A stretch of DNA of 64,000 bases, taken from positions 62,001 through 126,000 of the forward strand of contig NZ_LGIC01000073.1 of assembly GCF_001294535.1 (NCBI RefSeq), read 5' to 3'. The first letter of the stretch is position 1, and every line of letters starts with the position of its first letter. Below the pieces are notes generated by a model. The model saw only the letters and a program-made list of their open reading frames with translations, searched no databases and was not told where the DNA came from. Shown here piece by piece: positions 42,759-50,988 of this stretch. The position numbers were made by a program, and so were the translations under genes. The DNA is from Cypionkella psychrotolerans (GTDB lineage: Bacteria; Pseudomonadota; Alphaproteobacteria; Rhodobacterales; Rhodobacteraceae).

Positions 42759-44288
42759 TCAATCATGCGCAACCGGGGCTTCACCGGGAGCCATCACGCG
42801 CGGTTGCGCTTTTTTCAGAAACCACGCCAAGGGCAAAGCGCACAGCGTGATCACCATCATCAGATAGAAATCGTCGATGTAGCTGATCATCAGGGCTTGG
42901 ATTGAAACCAGACCATCCATCTGTTGCAGCGTTGCGGCGGTCAGCGTGCCGGGCGGCACCACCATGTTAAAGTTGGGGTTGAAGGATGAGATCGCCACCG
43001 ACAGATCGGCATGGTTGACCTGCACATTGCGGGTCAGCATCAGCGTCACCATCGAAATCCCAATCGACGAACCGATATTGCGCACCAGTGAAAACAGACT
43101 GGTGGCGTCGGCGCGCAGTTCCGGTGCGATGGTGGCGAAGGCGATGGTCGACAGGGGCACGAACACCAGACCGAGGCCCAAACCTTGCAACACGCCCGTC
43201 CAGATCACCGGGCCGGGGCCCATTTGCGGGGTAAACCCGGTCATAAAATATAGCGAGGCGGCGGTCAGGATCAGGCCCACTGACACCAGCAAGCGCGCAT
43301 CGGTTTTCTGCACCAAGCGCCCGACGATCAGCATCGAGGCCATGGTGCCCACCCCGCGCGGACCCATCACAAGCCCGGTGGTGATCGTCGGATAGCCAAA
43401 AATGCGCGACAGCATGGGCGGCAGCAGGGCAAGCGAGGCCAGCAGGATGATGCCGATGATGAAGATGAACACCAATCCGGTGGAAAAATTGCGATCCAGG
43501 AACATCCGCGGCTCTAGGAAGGGTTTGTCGGCCCCCATGATATGGATGACGAACACCCACATCCCGGTCAGGGTCAGAAACAGATAGAGCCAGATTTCAG
43601 TGGACGCGAACCAGTCAACCTCACCGCCGCGATCCAGCATCAGTTGCAATGCGCCGATGCCGACGGACAGCATGCCAAAGCCGAAGAAATCAAAGCGGCG
43701 TAGGCGTTTGACGGATTTCGGCAAATAGGCGGCGCATCCCAGAAAGGCGATGATGCCGACGGGCAGGTTGACGAAGAACACCCAGCGCCAGTTGAAGCTT
43801 TCCGTCAGCCAGCCGCCCAAAGTCGGGCCGATGATCGGGCCGACCATGATGCCAGCGCCCCAAAGCGCCATGGCTTGTCCAGCTTTTTCGCGCGGATTGA
43901 TGTCCAAGAGGAAGGTTTGCGACAAGGGCACGATGGCCGCGCCGAAGATGCCCTGCAGCAGGCGGAACAGCACCATCGACGGCAGGCTCCACGCGAGGCC
44001 ACAGGCGATTGAGGTGATCACGAAGCCCGCGATAGAGATCAGGAAGAACTCACGTTTGCCGATGCGGTCGGAAATCCAGCCCGTCGCCGGGGTCATGATC
44101 GCGGAGGCGACGATATAGCTGGTCAGCACCCAAGTGATGGTGTCTTGGGATGCGCCAAGGTCGCCCGTCATGGTCGGCAAAGCGACGTTGGCGATGGTGG
44201 TGTCGAGCACCTGCATGATCGTCGCCAGCATAATCGACAGCGTGATCAAGCCCTTATGCGGGACTTCTGTGGTGGGGGCGGTGCTCAT
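42759..44288 (-). CDS. emrB: DHA2-family multidrug efflux MFS transporter (EmrB-like)
   Basis: A 509-residue 14-helix major facilitator. Typical DHA2 segments are VLDTTIANVALPTMTGDLGASQDTITWVLTSYIVASAIMTPATGW, ISDRIGKREFFL and GPTLGGWLTESFNWRWVFFVNLPVG (motif C region). It should expel hydrophobic drugs with the membrane-fusion protein EmrA encoded six bases upstream. An outer-membrane TolC is not in the window. Confidence 0.94.
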   Translation of the reverse strand: MSTAPTTEVPHKGLITLSIMLATIMQVLDTTIANVALPTMTGDLGASQDTITWVLTSYIVASAIMTPATGWISDRIGKREFFLISIAGFVITSIACGLAWSLPSMVLFRLLQGIFGAAIVPLSQTFLLDINPREKAGQAMALWGAGIMVGPIIGPTLGGWLTESFNWRWVFFVNLPVGIIAFLGCAAYLPKSVKRLRRFDFFGFGMLSVGIGALQLMLDRGGEVDWFASTEIWLYLFLTLTGMWVFVIHIMGADKPFLEPRMFLDRNFSTGLVFIFIIGIILLASLALLPPMLSRIFGYPTITTGLVMGPRGVGTMASMLIVGRLVQKTDARLLVSVGLILTAASLYFMTGFTPQMGPGPVIWTGVLQGLGLGLVFVPLSTIAFATIAPELRADATSLFSLVRNIGSSIGISMVTLMLTRNVQVNHADLSVAISSFNPNFNMVVPPGTLTAATLQQMDGLVSIQALMISYIDDFYLMMVITLCALPLAWFLKKAQPRVMAPGEAPVAHD

Positions 44289-44294
44289 GGCGGG

Positions 44295-45425
44295 TTACTT
44301 CAGGAAGCTGGGGAGCAGGTCTGACAGGCTGCGGTGGCGGCCCGTGTCGACCGACACAGAGGCACTGACGCCCGAGGATAGGCCTTTGGCATCCTCGGGG
44401 TTGAGCAAGCGCAAAGTGACGGGAACGCGCTGGGTGACTTTGACCCAGTTGCCAGTGGCGTTTTGGGCGGGCAGCAGCGAGAACTCGGATCCCGTGCCTG
44501 CGCCAATGGCGGCCACGACCGCCTCGATCTTGCGACCGGGGTTCATGTCAAAGATGATTTCTGCCGGAGAGCCGACGGTAATGCCTTCCAACTGGGTTTC
44601 CTTGAAGTTGGCATCGACCCAAGTATCATCGGTCTGCACCAGCGCAAACAGACTTTGCCCGGGGGCGACCATCTGGCCCGGTTTGAACGACGAGGCTTGG
44701 TAGATCACGCCATCGGCGGGGGCTTTGACCACGGCATTGGCGTAGTTGTAGGCGGCCTGCGCGCTGGCGATCACGGCGGCGCGGACGGCGGGGTGGTTGT
44801 CGGTTGGGATCAGCGGATCACCCCCGATGGCCGCCAAGGCCGAAGCGACGGCTTGCTTGGCGAGATCGCGTTTGTCGAGGGCGGTGCGTTCATCATGGCG
44901 GGCGTCGATCAGGTTGGAATCGGTGGCCACACCCTTGGCACCAAGGCTTTCCTGCCGCTCACGCTCTGTGGTCTGGTACGCGGCTTCATCCTCGGCCAGT
45001 TGCAGGTTGGATTGGGCGGTGCCATAGGCCAGCTTCAACTGCTCGACCGTGATGCGGGCGGCGGTGACAGCGGCATCGGCTTGGGCCTGCGCCAGTCTGT
45101 AGGGCACCGGATCGACTTGGAACAGCACGTCGCCAGCTTTGACGGTCTGGTTGTCTTTCACCAGCACTTTATCGATCCGTCCCGCCACCGAGGAGGCGAC
45201 CGAGATGCGGGCTTGGTGCAAGTAAGCGTTTTCGGTTTCTTCATAGCGCCCGCCCATCAGCCAATAGGCGCCCGCTGCGACCAGCAGCACCAAGGGGCCT
45301 GCGATCATCAGCACCCGGCGCTTTTTGCGCGGGGCTGGGGTGGGGGCTGGAGCGGACATCGGGGTGATCGGGGTGACAGTTGCAGGCGCGTTCGCTGCGG
45401 GGCTGTTGGTGGAGGTGGCGGTCAT
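44295..45425 (-). CDS. emrA: HlyD/EmrA-type membrane fusion protein
   Basis: A 376-residue periplasmic adaptor. A Pro/Ala-rich cytosolic N-terminus and one membrane helix (MIAGPLVLLVAAGAYWLMGG, about 45-65) precede the biotinyl-lipoyl-like domain (RISVASSVAGRIDKVLVKDNQTVKAGDVLFQVDP), a coiled-coil hairpin (about 110-225) and a second lipoyl half (VVKAPADGVIYQASSFKPGQMVAPGQSLFALV). ATG at 45425, one base after the marR stop, has AAGGACA upstream. It forms an operon with marR and emrB. Confidence 0.93.
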   Translation of the reverse strand: MTATSTNSPAANAPATVTPITPMSAPAPTPAPRKKRRVLMIAGPLVLLVAAGAYWLMGGRYEETENAYLHQARISVASSVAGRIDKVLVKDNQTVKAGDVLFQVDPVPYRLAQAQADAAVTAARITVEQLKLAYGTAQSNLQLAEDEAAYQTTERERQESLGAKGVATDSNLIDARHDERTALDKRDLAKQAVASALAAIGGDPLIPTDNHPAVRAAVIASAQAAYNYANAVVKAPADGVIYQASSFKPGQMVAPGQSLFALVQTDDTWVDANFKETQLEGITVGSPAEIIFDMNPGRKIEAVVAAIGAGTGSEFSLLPAQNATGNWVKVTQRVPVTLRLLNPEDAKGLSSGVSASVSVDTGRHRSLSDLLPSFLK

Positions 45426-45426
45426 A

Positions 45427-45888
45427 TCAAGTGTCCTTAACGTCTGCCGCTGCATCGCACACGGCCTGAGACAGGGTTGCAGTCACCGTGGCAAGCCCGG
45501 CGATAAGGGTGGCGCGCGCTTCGGGCGCAAGGGCCGACAACGCCTCGGCAAAGACGGAATCCGCCATCGCCTTCAGGTCATTCTTGATCAGCAGGGTCGA
45601 GGCTGTCGGCACGATCACCCGCACACGACGATCGTCGGGGTCTGGCTCGCGGGCGACCCAACCGGCTTGCTCCATCCGATCCACCAGCCGCGAGACCGAG
45701 ATCGGCTCAATCTCCAGCTTGTCAGCGATGCGGGCCTGGCTGGCGCGGCCTTCGCGCAACACCACGGCCAAAAGCCGCCACTGCGCCGAGGACAGGCCAT
45801 ATTCCAACGCCCGCTGCGCGAAGCGTTTGCGCACCAGACGGGCGGCGTCGTGCAGCAGAGGGCCAAGCTGATCTTGTGCAAAATTCAT
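45427..45888 (-). CDS. MarR-family repressor of the emrAB operon
   Basis: A 153-residue MarR protein with a winged helix (LSSAQWRLLAVVLREGRASQARIADKLEIEPISVSRLVDRMEQAGWVAREPDPDDRRVRVIVPTA). It heads the marR-emrA-emrB operon and a perfect palindrome lies 13 bases upstream of its start. Repression of the operon, relieved by transported compounds, is the expected mode. Confidence 0.92.
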   Translation of the reverse strand: MNFAQDQLGPLLHDAARLVRKRFAQRALEYGLSSAQWRLLAVVLREGRASQARIADKLEIEPISVSRLVDRMEQAGWVAREPDPDDRRVRVIVPTASTLLIKNDLKAMADSVFAEALSALAPEARATLIAGLATVTATLSQAVCDAAADVKDT

Positions 45889-45900
45889 TGTGCATAGATA

Positions 45901-45918
45901 TAATAAGCCTGCTTATTA
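45901..45918. promoter_or_regulatory. Probable MarR operator
   Basis: TAATAAGC-CT-GCTTATTA is a perfect 18-base palindrome in an AT-rich patch just upstream of the marR start. Size and position suit MarR autorepression. A weaker TGCAA-TTC-TTGCA element follows at about 45923-45935. Confidence 0.7.
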
Positions 45919-46050
45919 TTCCAATGCAATTCTTGCATGGCTGCATTGCAGTCTGCGCGGATTAGTCGCGGTGTGGTTTGTTCAGAACCGGCAAGCCGCC
46001 ACCGCACAGCGCACAGGCACACGATTTTCGATGCGTGCTGCGCGGTAGGA

Positions 46051-46959
46051 TCATGACCCGCGTTGCAGCTTCACCGCCTCGGAGCGGCCCAATTTCAAGA
46101 AATGGCCGATATAGGGCTTGCTGGCGTCTTCCACGCGGGTGGCGGCATAGAGGCGTTTGGTGATGCTGCCCGGCCCCAACGGGCGGGTGACGTAATCGGC
46201 GTTGGATTTCACATCGCGCAGTACCCAATCGGGCAATACTGCCACGCCGCGATTAGAGCCCACCAGCATCAGGATCACCGCGGTCAGTTCCACCGGGCGC
46301 TGGGCGCGGGGCTCAATGCGGGCGGCGGTCAGCAGTTCGGTGAACACGTCGAGCTTATCGCGCGGCACGGGGTAGGTGATCAGGGTCTGGTCGCGGAAAT
46401 CTTCCGCTTCGATCATTGCCTTCGCCGACAGCGGGTTCTGCGATGAGGCGATGAACATCGGGTGATAATCGAATAGCGGGTTGAAAGAGATACCCGGCAG
46501 CGGTTCGGGGTTGGACGAGATCACCAGATCGACCTCTTCGCGCAAAAGCGCGGGGAAACTGTCAAAGGCGAGGCCCGCACGGATATCGACATCGACCTCT
46601 GGCCAAGCGTGGCGGAACAGTTCCAGCACCGGAAACAGCCAGTCGAAACAAGCGTGACATTGGATGGCGATGTGCAAGCGGCCAGTTTTGCCCGCTTGCA
46701 GCGCGCGGAATTCTTCCTCCAGTGCGGTGATTTCTGGCAAGATGCGTTCCGCCGCGCGCAACATACGGATACCCGCCGCCGACAGCGTCATCGGTTTAGA
46801 ACGGCGCACAAACAACTCCATCCCGACCTGCGCTTCCAGTCCCGCGACCTGATGCGACAGCGCCGATTGCGTCATGCTCATCAGATCGGCAGCACGCGCC
46901 AGGCCGCCCGCCTGATGGATGGCGCGGATGGTGCGCAGGTGGCGGAGTTCCAGGTACAT
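46051..46959 (-). CDS. metR: LysR-family regulator, MetR-like
   Basis: A 302-residue LysR regulator with an N-terminal HTH (LELRHLRTIRAIHQAGGLARAADLMSMTQSALSHQVAGLEAQVGMELFVRRSKPMTLSAAG) and a periplasmic-binding-like effector domain. It diverges from metF and the gap between them carries a TGAA-N5-TTCA site, the MetR consensus. MetR senses homocysteine and controls methionine synthesis genes. Confidence 0.9.
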   Translation of the reverse strand: MYLELRHLRTIRAIHQAGGLARAADLMSMTQSALSHQVAGLEAQVGMELFVRRSKPMTLSAAGIRMLRAAERILPEITALEEEFRALQAGKTGRLHIAIQCHACFDWLFPVLELFRHAWPEVDVDIRAGLAFDSFPALLREEVDLVISSNPEPLPGISFNPLFDYHPMFIASSQNPLSAKAMIEAEDFRDQTLITYPVPRDKLDVFTELLTAARIEPRAQRPVELTAVILMLVGSNRGVAVLPDWVLRDVKSNADYVTRPLGPGSITKRLYAATRVEDASKPYIGHFLKLGRSEAVKLQRGS

Positions 46960-46966
46960 GCGCGAC

Positions 46967-47002
46967 TTTCATCATTATGGTGAAAACTATGAATTGGCTT
47001 CA
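46967..47002. promoter_or_regulatory. MetR-binding sites in the metR-metF gap
   Basis: TGAATTGGCTTCA at 46990-47002 fits TGAA-N5-TTCA exactly. A second element, TTTCA-N9-TGAAA (46967-46985), lies beside metR. Two sites between divergent genes are usual for LysR-type control. Confidence 0.7.
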
Positions 47003-47048
47003 ATTTACGCGCGGTGGCATAACGGGGTCAAGTAAAAGGAGCTTCCCC

Positions 47049-47927
47049 ATGCCTGCACCGCGTATCTCATTTGAATTCTTCCCGCCGCAATCTTTGGACG
47101 CCTCGTTCAAACTGTGGGAAACCGTGCAAGTGCTGGCACCGATGCAGCCGAATTTTGTCTCGGTCACCTATGGCGCGGGCGGCACCACCCGCAAGCTGAC
47201 GCATGACGCGGTGGCCACGATCAAGCGCAATTACGGGCTGAACGTGGCCGCCCATCTGACCTGCGTTGACGCCAGCCGCGCGGAAACGCTTGAGATTGCG
47301 GAAGCTTATGCCGAAGTCGGCGTGACCGAGATTGTCGCCCTGCGCGGCGATGCCCCGAAGGGTGCGGATCGCTTTACCGCGCATCCTGACGGTTTCGCCT
47401 CGTCGGTCGAACTGGTCGAAGCCTTGGCGAAAACCGGGAAATTCAAGCTGCGCGTTGGGGCCTACCCCGAGCCGCACCCGGATGCTGCGGATAAATTCGC
47501 CGATGTGAGCTGGCTGAAGCGCAAGATTGACGCCGGGGCCAGCAGCGCCATCACGCAGTTTTTCTTTGAGGCGGATACGTTCTTCCGCTTCCGTGATGCT
47601 TGTGTGAAAGCGGGCATTACCGCGCCAATCATTCCGGGCATCCTGCCGATCCAGTCGTGGGACGGCACCAAGAAATTCGCCGCCCGCTGTGGCGCAAGCG
47701 TGCCTCAACGCTTGGATGAAGGTTTTGCGGTGGCCAAGCGTGACGGGCGCGAGGATTTGCTGGCGCTGACCCAATGCACCACCCTGTGCAGCCGCCTGAT
47801 CGAAGGCGGCGCTGAAGATCTGCATTTCTACACCCTCAACCGCCCGGAACTGACCCGCGAAGTTGTCCGCGCTTTGGGCATTGCGCCGGAACTGTCCCCG
47901 CAAATTGCACTCGAAAAGGTCGCTTAA
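47049..47927 (+). CDS. metF: 5,10-methylenetetrahydrofolate reductase
   Basis: A 292-residue FAD-dependent MTHFR producing 5-methyl-THF for methionine synthesis. N-terminus PRISFEFFPPQS with the catalytic Glu region, SVTYGAGGTTR, HLTCVDASRAETLEIAE, VALRGDAPKG and ASSAITQFFFEADTF are characteristic. The ATG at 47049 has AAGGAG eight bases upstream. The MetR site upstream implies homocysteine-responsive activation. It ends at a strong terminator. Confidence 0.96.
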   Translation: MPAPRISFEFFPPQSLDASFKLWETVQVLAPMQPNFVSVTYGAGGTTRKLTHDAVATIKRNYGLNVAAHLTCVDASRAETLEIAEAYAEVGVTEIVALRGDAPKGADRFTAHPDGFASSVELVEALAKTGKFKLRVGAYPEPHPDAADKFADVSWLKRKIDAGASSAITQFFFEADTFFRFRDACVKAGITAPIIPGILPIQSWDGTKKFAARCGASVPQRLDEGFAVAKRDGREDLLALTQCTTLCSRLIEGGAEDLHFYTLNRPELTREVVRALGIAPELSPQIALEKVA

Positions 47928-47978
47928 GCGTTAACGTCTCCCTGACGGCAGGTCCCCCAGGATCAGCGACCCCACTCG

Positions 47979-48009
47979 CGCGCCTCCCCCCACGGGAGGC
48001 GCGTTTTTT
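47979..48009 (+). terminator. Rho-independent terminator after metF
   Basis: CGCGCCTCCC and GGGAGGCGCG enclose CCCAC and are followed by six T residues. Confidence 0.92.
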
Positions 48010-48067
48010 CTATGCGGGGGTGGGCAGGATGCGGTAAAGCTTGGAAAATATCGCAAGGATACCCGCA

Positions 48068-48505
48068 ATGAAGCCGATTTTCGTTCTGAATGGCCCGAAC
48101 CTGAACATGCTTGGCCTGCGCCAGCCCGAGATTTACGGGCAGGAAACCTTGGCCGATGTGGAGGCGGGGCTTTCGGGGCTGGCGGCAGAATTGGGGCTGG
48201 CGGTGGAATGTATGCAATCCAACCACGAGGGCCAGCTGGTCGATTGGATTCAAGACGCGCGCGGGGTGGCGGCGGGGATCATCATCAATCCCGGCGCCTA
48301 TTCGCATACCTCGGTGGCGATCTTGGACGCGCTGAACCTGTTTGAGGGCGTGGTTTTGGAGGTGCATATCTCGAACATCCACAAGCGCGAGGCGTTTCGG
48401 CATCATTCCTTCGTGTCGGGGCGGGCGGAGGGCGTGATTGCGGGCTTTGGCACCGAGGGCTATCTGCTGGCGCTGCGGCGGATGGCGTCTTTGCTGAAGC
48501 GCTAG
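48068..48505 (+). CDS. aroQ: Type II 3-dehydroquinate dehydratase
   Basis: A 145-residue dodecameric enzyme of the shikimate pathway. It starts [24 protein letters not shown] (catalytic Tyr), followed by [32 protein letters not shown] and [22 protein letters not shown] (catalytic His). ATG at 48068 with AAGGA upstream is the family start. Confidence 0.96.
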   Translation: MKPIFVLNGPNLNMLGLRQPEIYGQETLADVEAGLSGLAAELGLAVECMQSNHEGQLVDWIQDARGVAAGIIINPGAYSHTSVAILDALNLFEGVVLEVHISNIHKREAFRHHSFVSGRAEGVIAGFGTEGYLLALRRMASLLKR

Positions 48506-48515
48506 GGTCGTGGCG

Positions 48516-48548
48516 GCCTCCGGCGGGAGTATTTTTACCAGTATGAAA
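48516..48548. repeat. Dispersed intergenic repeat overlapping the AMP-ligase start
   Basis: GCCTCCGGCGGGAGTATTT, then ACCAGTATGAAA, closely matches the arm of the inverted repeat at 61118-61150. The ATG inside it is the start codon of the next gene. Confidence 0.6.
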
Positions 48549-49613
48549 TGCTTTCGATGGCATCCTGAGGCGAAGGTCGTGGGCGACGATCGGGCGTTGC
48601 GTGACGCGTTGGCGGTGCCGGGGCGGGCATTTCGGATTGGCGGGGCGGGCGCACTGCCTGTGGGCGAGGGGGTGTTTGAGACGCTGACTTCCGGCTCCTC
48701 GGGGCAACCCCGGCGGATTCTGCGCAGTATGGAGTCGTGGATTGCCAGTTTCGCGATGAATGCGGGGTTGTTTGGCATTGGGCCGGGGATTCGTGTCGCG
48801 GTGCTCGGCGATCTGGTGCATTCGCTGGCTTTGTATGGCGCGCTGGAGGGGCTGCATCTGGGGGCCGAGGTGGTTTTGCTGGGCGGCGTACGGCCGGATC
48901 GGCAGGTGCGGGCTTTGGCGGGGGCTGGGGTGATTTATGCTACGCCTGCGCAACTAAGGCTGTTGGTGGAGGCCGGGTGGCAGGCCTCTGGGCTGATCCT
49001 GGTTGGCGGATCAAAGCTGGACGCGGGGCTGCGGGCGGCGTTGAGCGGCGCTGAGGTGCGCGAGTTTTATGGCGCGGCGGAGGCGAGTTTTATCACTTTG
49101 GCGGGGCCGGATGCGCCTGCAGAGTCGGTGGGCGCGGTTTATCCCGGCGTCGAGCTTGATCTGCGGGCGGGACAGATCTGGGTGCGCTCGCCTTATCTGT
49201 TTCAGGGCTATGCCGGGGCGGATGCGGGCGGGGCAGTTTGGGATCAGGGCTGGCTGTCGGTGGGCGAGATGGGAAGGCTGGAGGGCGGCTATCTGTATCT
49301 GTCGGGACGCGCCGGGCGGATGGTGACCGTGGCCGATCAGAACGTGTTTCCCGAGGAGATCGAGAGCTTTATCGCTGGGCTGCCGGGGGTGGCACGGGTG
49401 GCGGTGCTGCCGCGTCGCGATGCGTTGCGGGGGGCTGTGATGGTGGCGGTGGTGCACGGGGATCGTTCGGCTGAGGCAGCGATACTAGCGGCCTGTCGGG
49501 GCCGATTGGGCGCGCTGGTTGCCCCGAGGGCGGTGATTTGGGTGGATGATTGGCCGGTGCTGGCCTCGGGCAAGACCGATCTGGTGCGGTTGGCGGGCGA
49601 GGTCGGGCTGTGA
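48543..49613 (+). CDS. AMP-dependent acyl-CoA/acyl ligase
   Basis: A 356-residue ANL-family adenylating enzyme, short for the family (usually 500 or more). It keeps the P-loop LTSGSSGQPRRI near residue 50, the REFYGAAEAS motif, GWLSVGEMGRLEGGYLYLSGRAGRMV (A8 hinge region) and a C-terminal ASGKTDLVRL with the catalytic Lys. It lacks about 100 N-terminal residues seen in longer ligases. It overlaps the thiolase gene by four bases (GTGA), suggesting the pair act on the same acyl group. Substrate unknown. Confidence 0.85.
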   Translation: MKCFRWHPEAKVVGDDRALRDALAVPGRAFRIGGAGALPVGEGVFETLTSGSSGQPRRILRSMESWIASFAMNAGLFGIGPGIRVAVLGDLVHSLALYGALEGLHLGAEVVLLGGVRPDRQVRALAGAGVIYATPAQLRLLVEAGWQASGLILVGGSKLDAGLRAALSGAEVREFYGAAEASFITLAGPDAPAESVGAVYPGVELDLRAGQIWVRSPYLFQGYAGADAGGAVWDQGWLSVGEMGRLEGGYLYLSGRAGRMVTVADQNVFPEEIESFIAGLPGVARVAVLPRRDALRGAVMVAVVHGDRSAEAAILAACRGRLGALVAPRAVIWVDDWPVLASGKTDLVRLAGEVGL

Positions 49614-50683
49614 GCGTGATCTTGGCCGCGAAGCGGACGGCGGTGGTGCCTCGGGGCGGGGCGTTTGCGCGGTTGGAGATTGAGGAATTGGGCGCGCCTG
49701 TGGTGCAGGCTTTGCTGGCGGCGGCGGGGATGGCTGCGGCTTCGGTGGATGAGTTGATCTGCTCCAACGCTTTAGGGGCGGGGGGCAATCCGGCGCGGCG
49801 GGTGGCTTTGGCTGCTGGGTTGCCGGAGCGAGTGGCGGGGCTGTCGGTAGACCGACAATGCGCGGGGGGGCTGGATGCGGTTTTGTTGGCGCGGGCCTTG
49901 GTGGATTCGGGGGCTGCCGAGGTGGTGATCGCGGGCGGGGTGGAGAGTTATTCTCGGCGTCCGTTGCGGCTGCGGACCGATCCTGAGGGGGCGGCGGCGG
50001 TGGCCTACGATCAGGCGCGGTTCACGCCTTGGAGTGATCGTGATCCGGGGATGGCGGAGGCAGCGTTTGCGCTGGCGGCGCGGCTGGGGATTTCGCGGGG
50101 CGCGCAGGATGTTTGGGCGGTGGAAAGCCACGCCAAGGCGCGGGTGTGTGACGGCGAGATTGTCGAGGTTGCGGGGCAGGTTCGGGACGCGTTTGCGCGG
50201 GGCTTGAGTTTGGCGGTGGCGGCGCGGGCTAAGGTGGTCTGCGGGTCGATCACGGCGGCGAATGCGGCGGTGGCGGCGGATGCTGCAGCGTTTGTTTTGG
50301 TGGTGTCGGATCGGGTGGCAGCGGGGCGGGGGTTGCGGATTTTGGGCGGGGTGACGCTGGGGGGCGATCCGGTGGAGCCGGGGTTGGCTCCGGTGGCGGC
50401 CATTCGGGCGGTGTTGGATCGGGCTGGGGTTTCGGCTGAGAGGGTGGCGGTGGCGGAGATTATGGAGGCCTATGCGGTGCAGGCGATGGCTTGTGTGAGC
50501 GGGGCGGGGTTGGATGTACGCCGCGTCAATATCGGCGGCGGGGCGCTGGCGCGCGGGCATCCGATTGGGGCCTCGGGGGCGGTGCTGGCGGTGCGGTTGT
50601 TTTATGAATTGCAGGCCGGGATTGGCCTTGCCGCGATCGCAGCGGCGGGGGGGATTGGGACGGCTTTATTGGTGGAGAGATAG
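49610..50683 (+). CDS. Thiolase-family protein with altered active site
   Basis: A 357-residue thiolase-fold protein (usual length 390-400). It retains the nucleophile region SVDRQCAGGLDAV (Cys84) and GHPIGASGA (His317). The conserved NEAFA is MEAYA (Met285 for Asn), and the second catalytic Cys of the CIGGG loop is replaced (AIAAAGGIG, Ala344). Claisen chemistry by the normal two-Cys mechanism therefore seems unlikely; hydrolase, synthase-like or CoA-binding roles are possible. GTG start at 49610 overlaps the ligase stop. A palindromic repeat begins four bases after its stop. Confidence 0.85.
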   Translation: MSVILAAKRTAVVPRGGAFARLEIEELGAPVVQALLAAAGMAAASVDELICSNALGAGGNPARRVALAAGLPERVAGLSVDRQCAGGLDAVLLARALVDSGAAEVVIAGGVESYSRRPLRLRTDPEGAAAVAYDQARFTPWSDRDPGMAEAAFALAARLGISRGAQDVWAVESHAKARVCDGEIVEVAGQVRDAFARGLSLAVAARAKVVCGSITAANAAVAADAAAFVLVVSDRVAAGRGLRILGGVTLGGDPVEPGLAPVAAIRAVLDRAGVSAERVAVAEIMEAYAVQAMACVSGAGLDVRRVNIGGGALARGHPIGASGAVLAVRLFYELQAGIGLAAIAAAGGIGTALLVER

Positions 50684-50988
50684 GTGTGTCCACGCGTGGA
50701 CAGAGAGGCGGATTATGTGATTTCAATGGGTTATGGGGGGATCATTAGGGTTTTGTTAAGCTATTCACTTGCGCCATGTAGCTATGCTGGTACGGGAGTT
50801 TATAGCCTGATCTGAGTTTGTGGTGGGCAAGGCAAGCCCGAATCAATGCGTGCCTCGTCCCATGATTTTTGACAGAGCGCCTAAAGTGGTATCCGTTTTA
50901 TCTGACCCAGAAGCCTCACAATGCGCGCAGCAGTTGGCGCGCAGGTCTTGGCGCGCAGTGTATGGGTCAAGATAAACGAGAAACCGCT
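50684..50988. other. Spacer with palindromic repeat, no gene
   Basis: About 300 bases between the thiolase and the broken OYE gene. The first 50 bases are the TGTCCACGCGTGGACA repeat. The rest includes an AT-rich stretch (50740-50790) and nothing else I recognise. Confidence 0.5.
50687..50735. repeat. Palindrome-bearing dispersed repeat, copy 1
   Basis: It opens with the perfect 16-base palindrome TGTCCACGCGTGGACA and continues with a segment matching 56391-56439 at about 39 of 49 positions. Confidence 0.75.
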
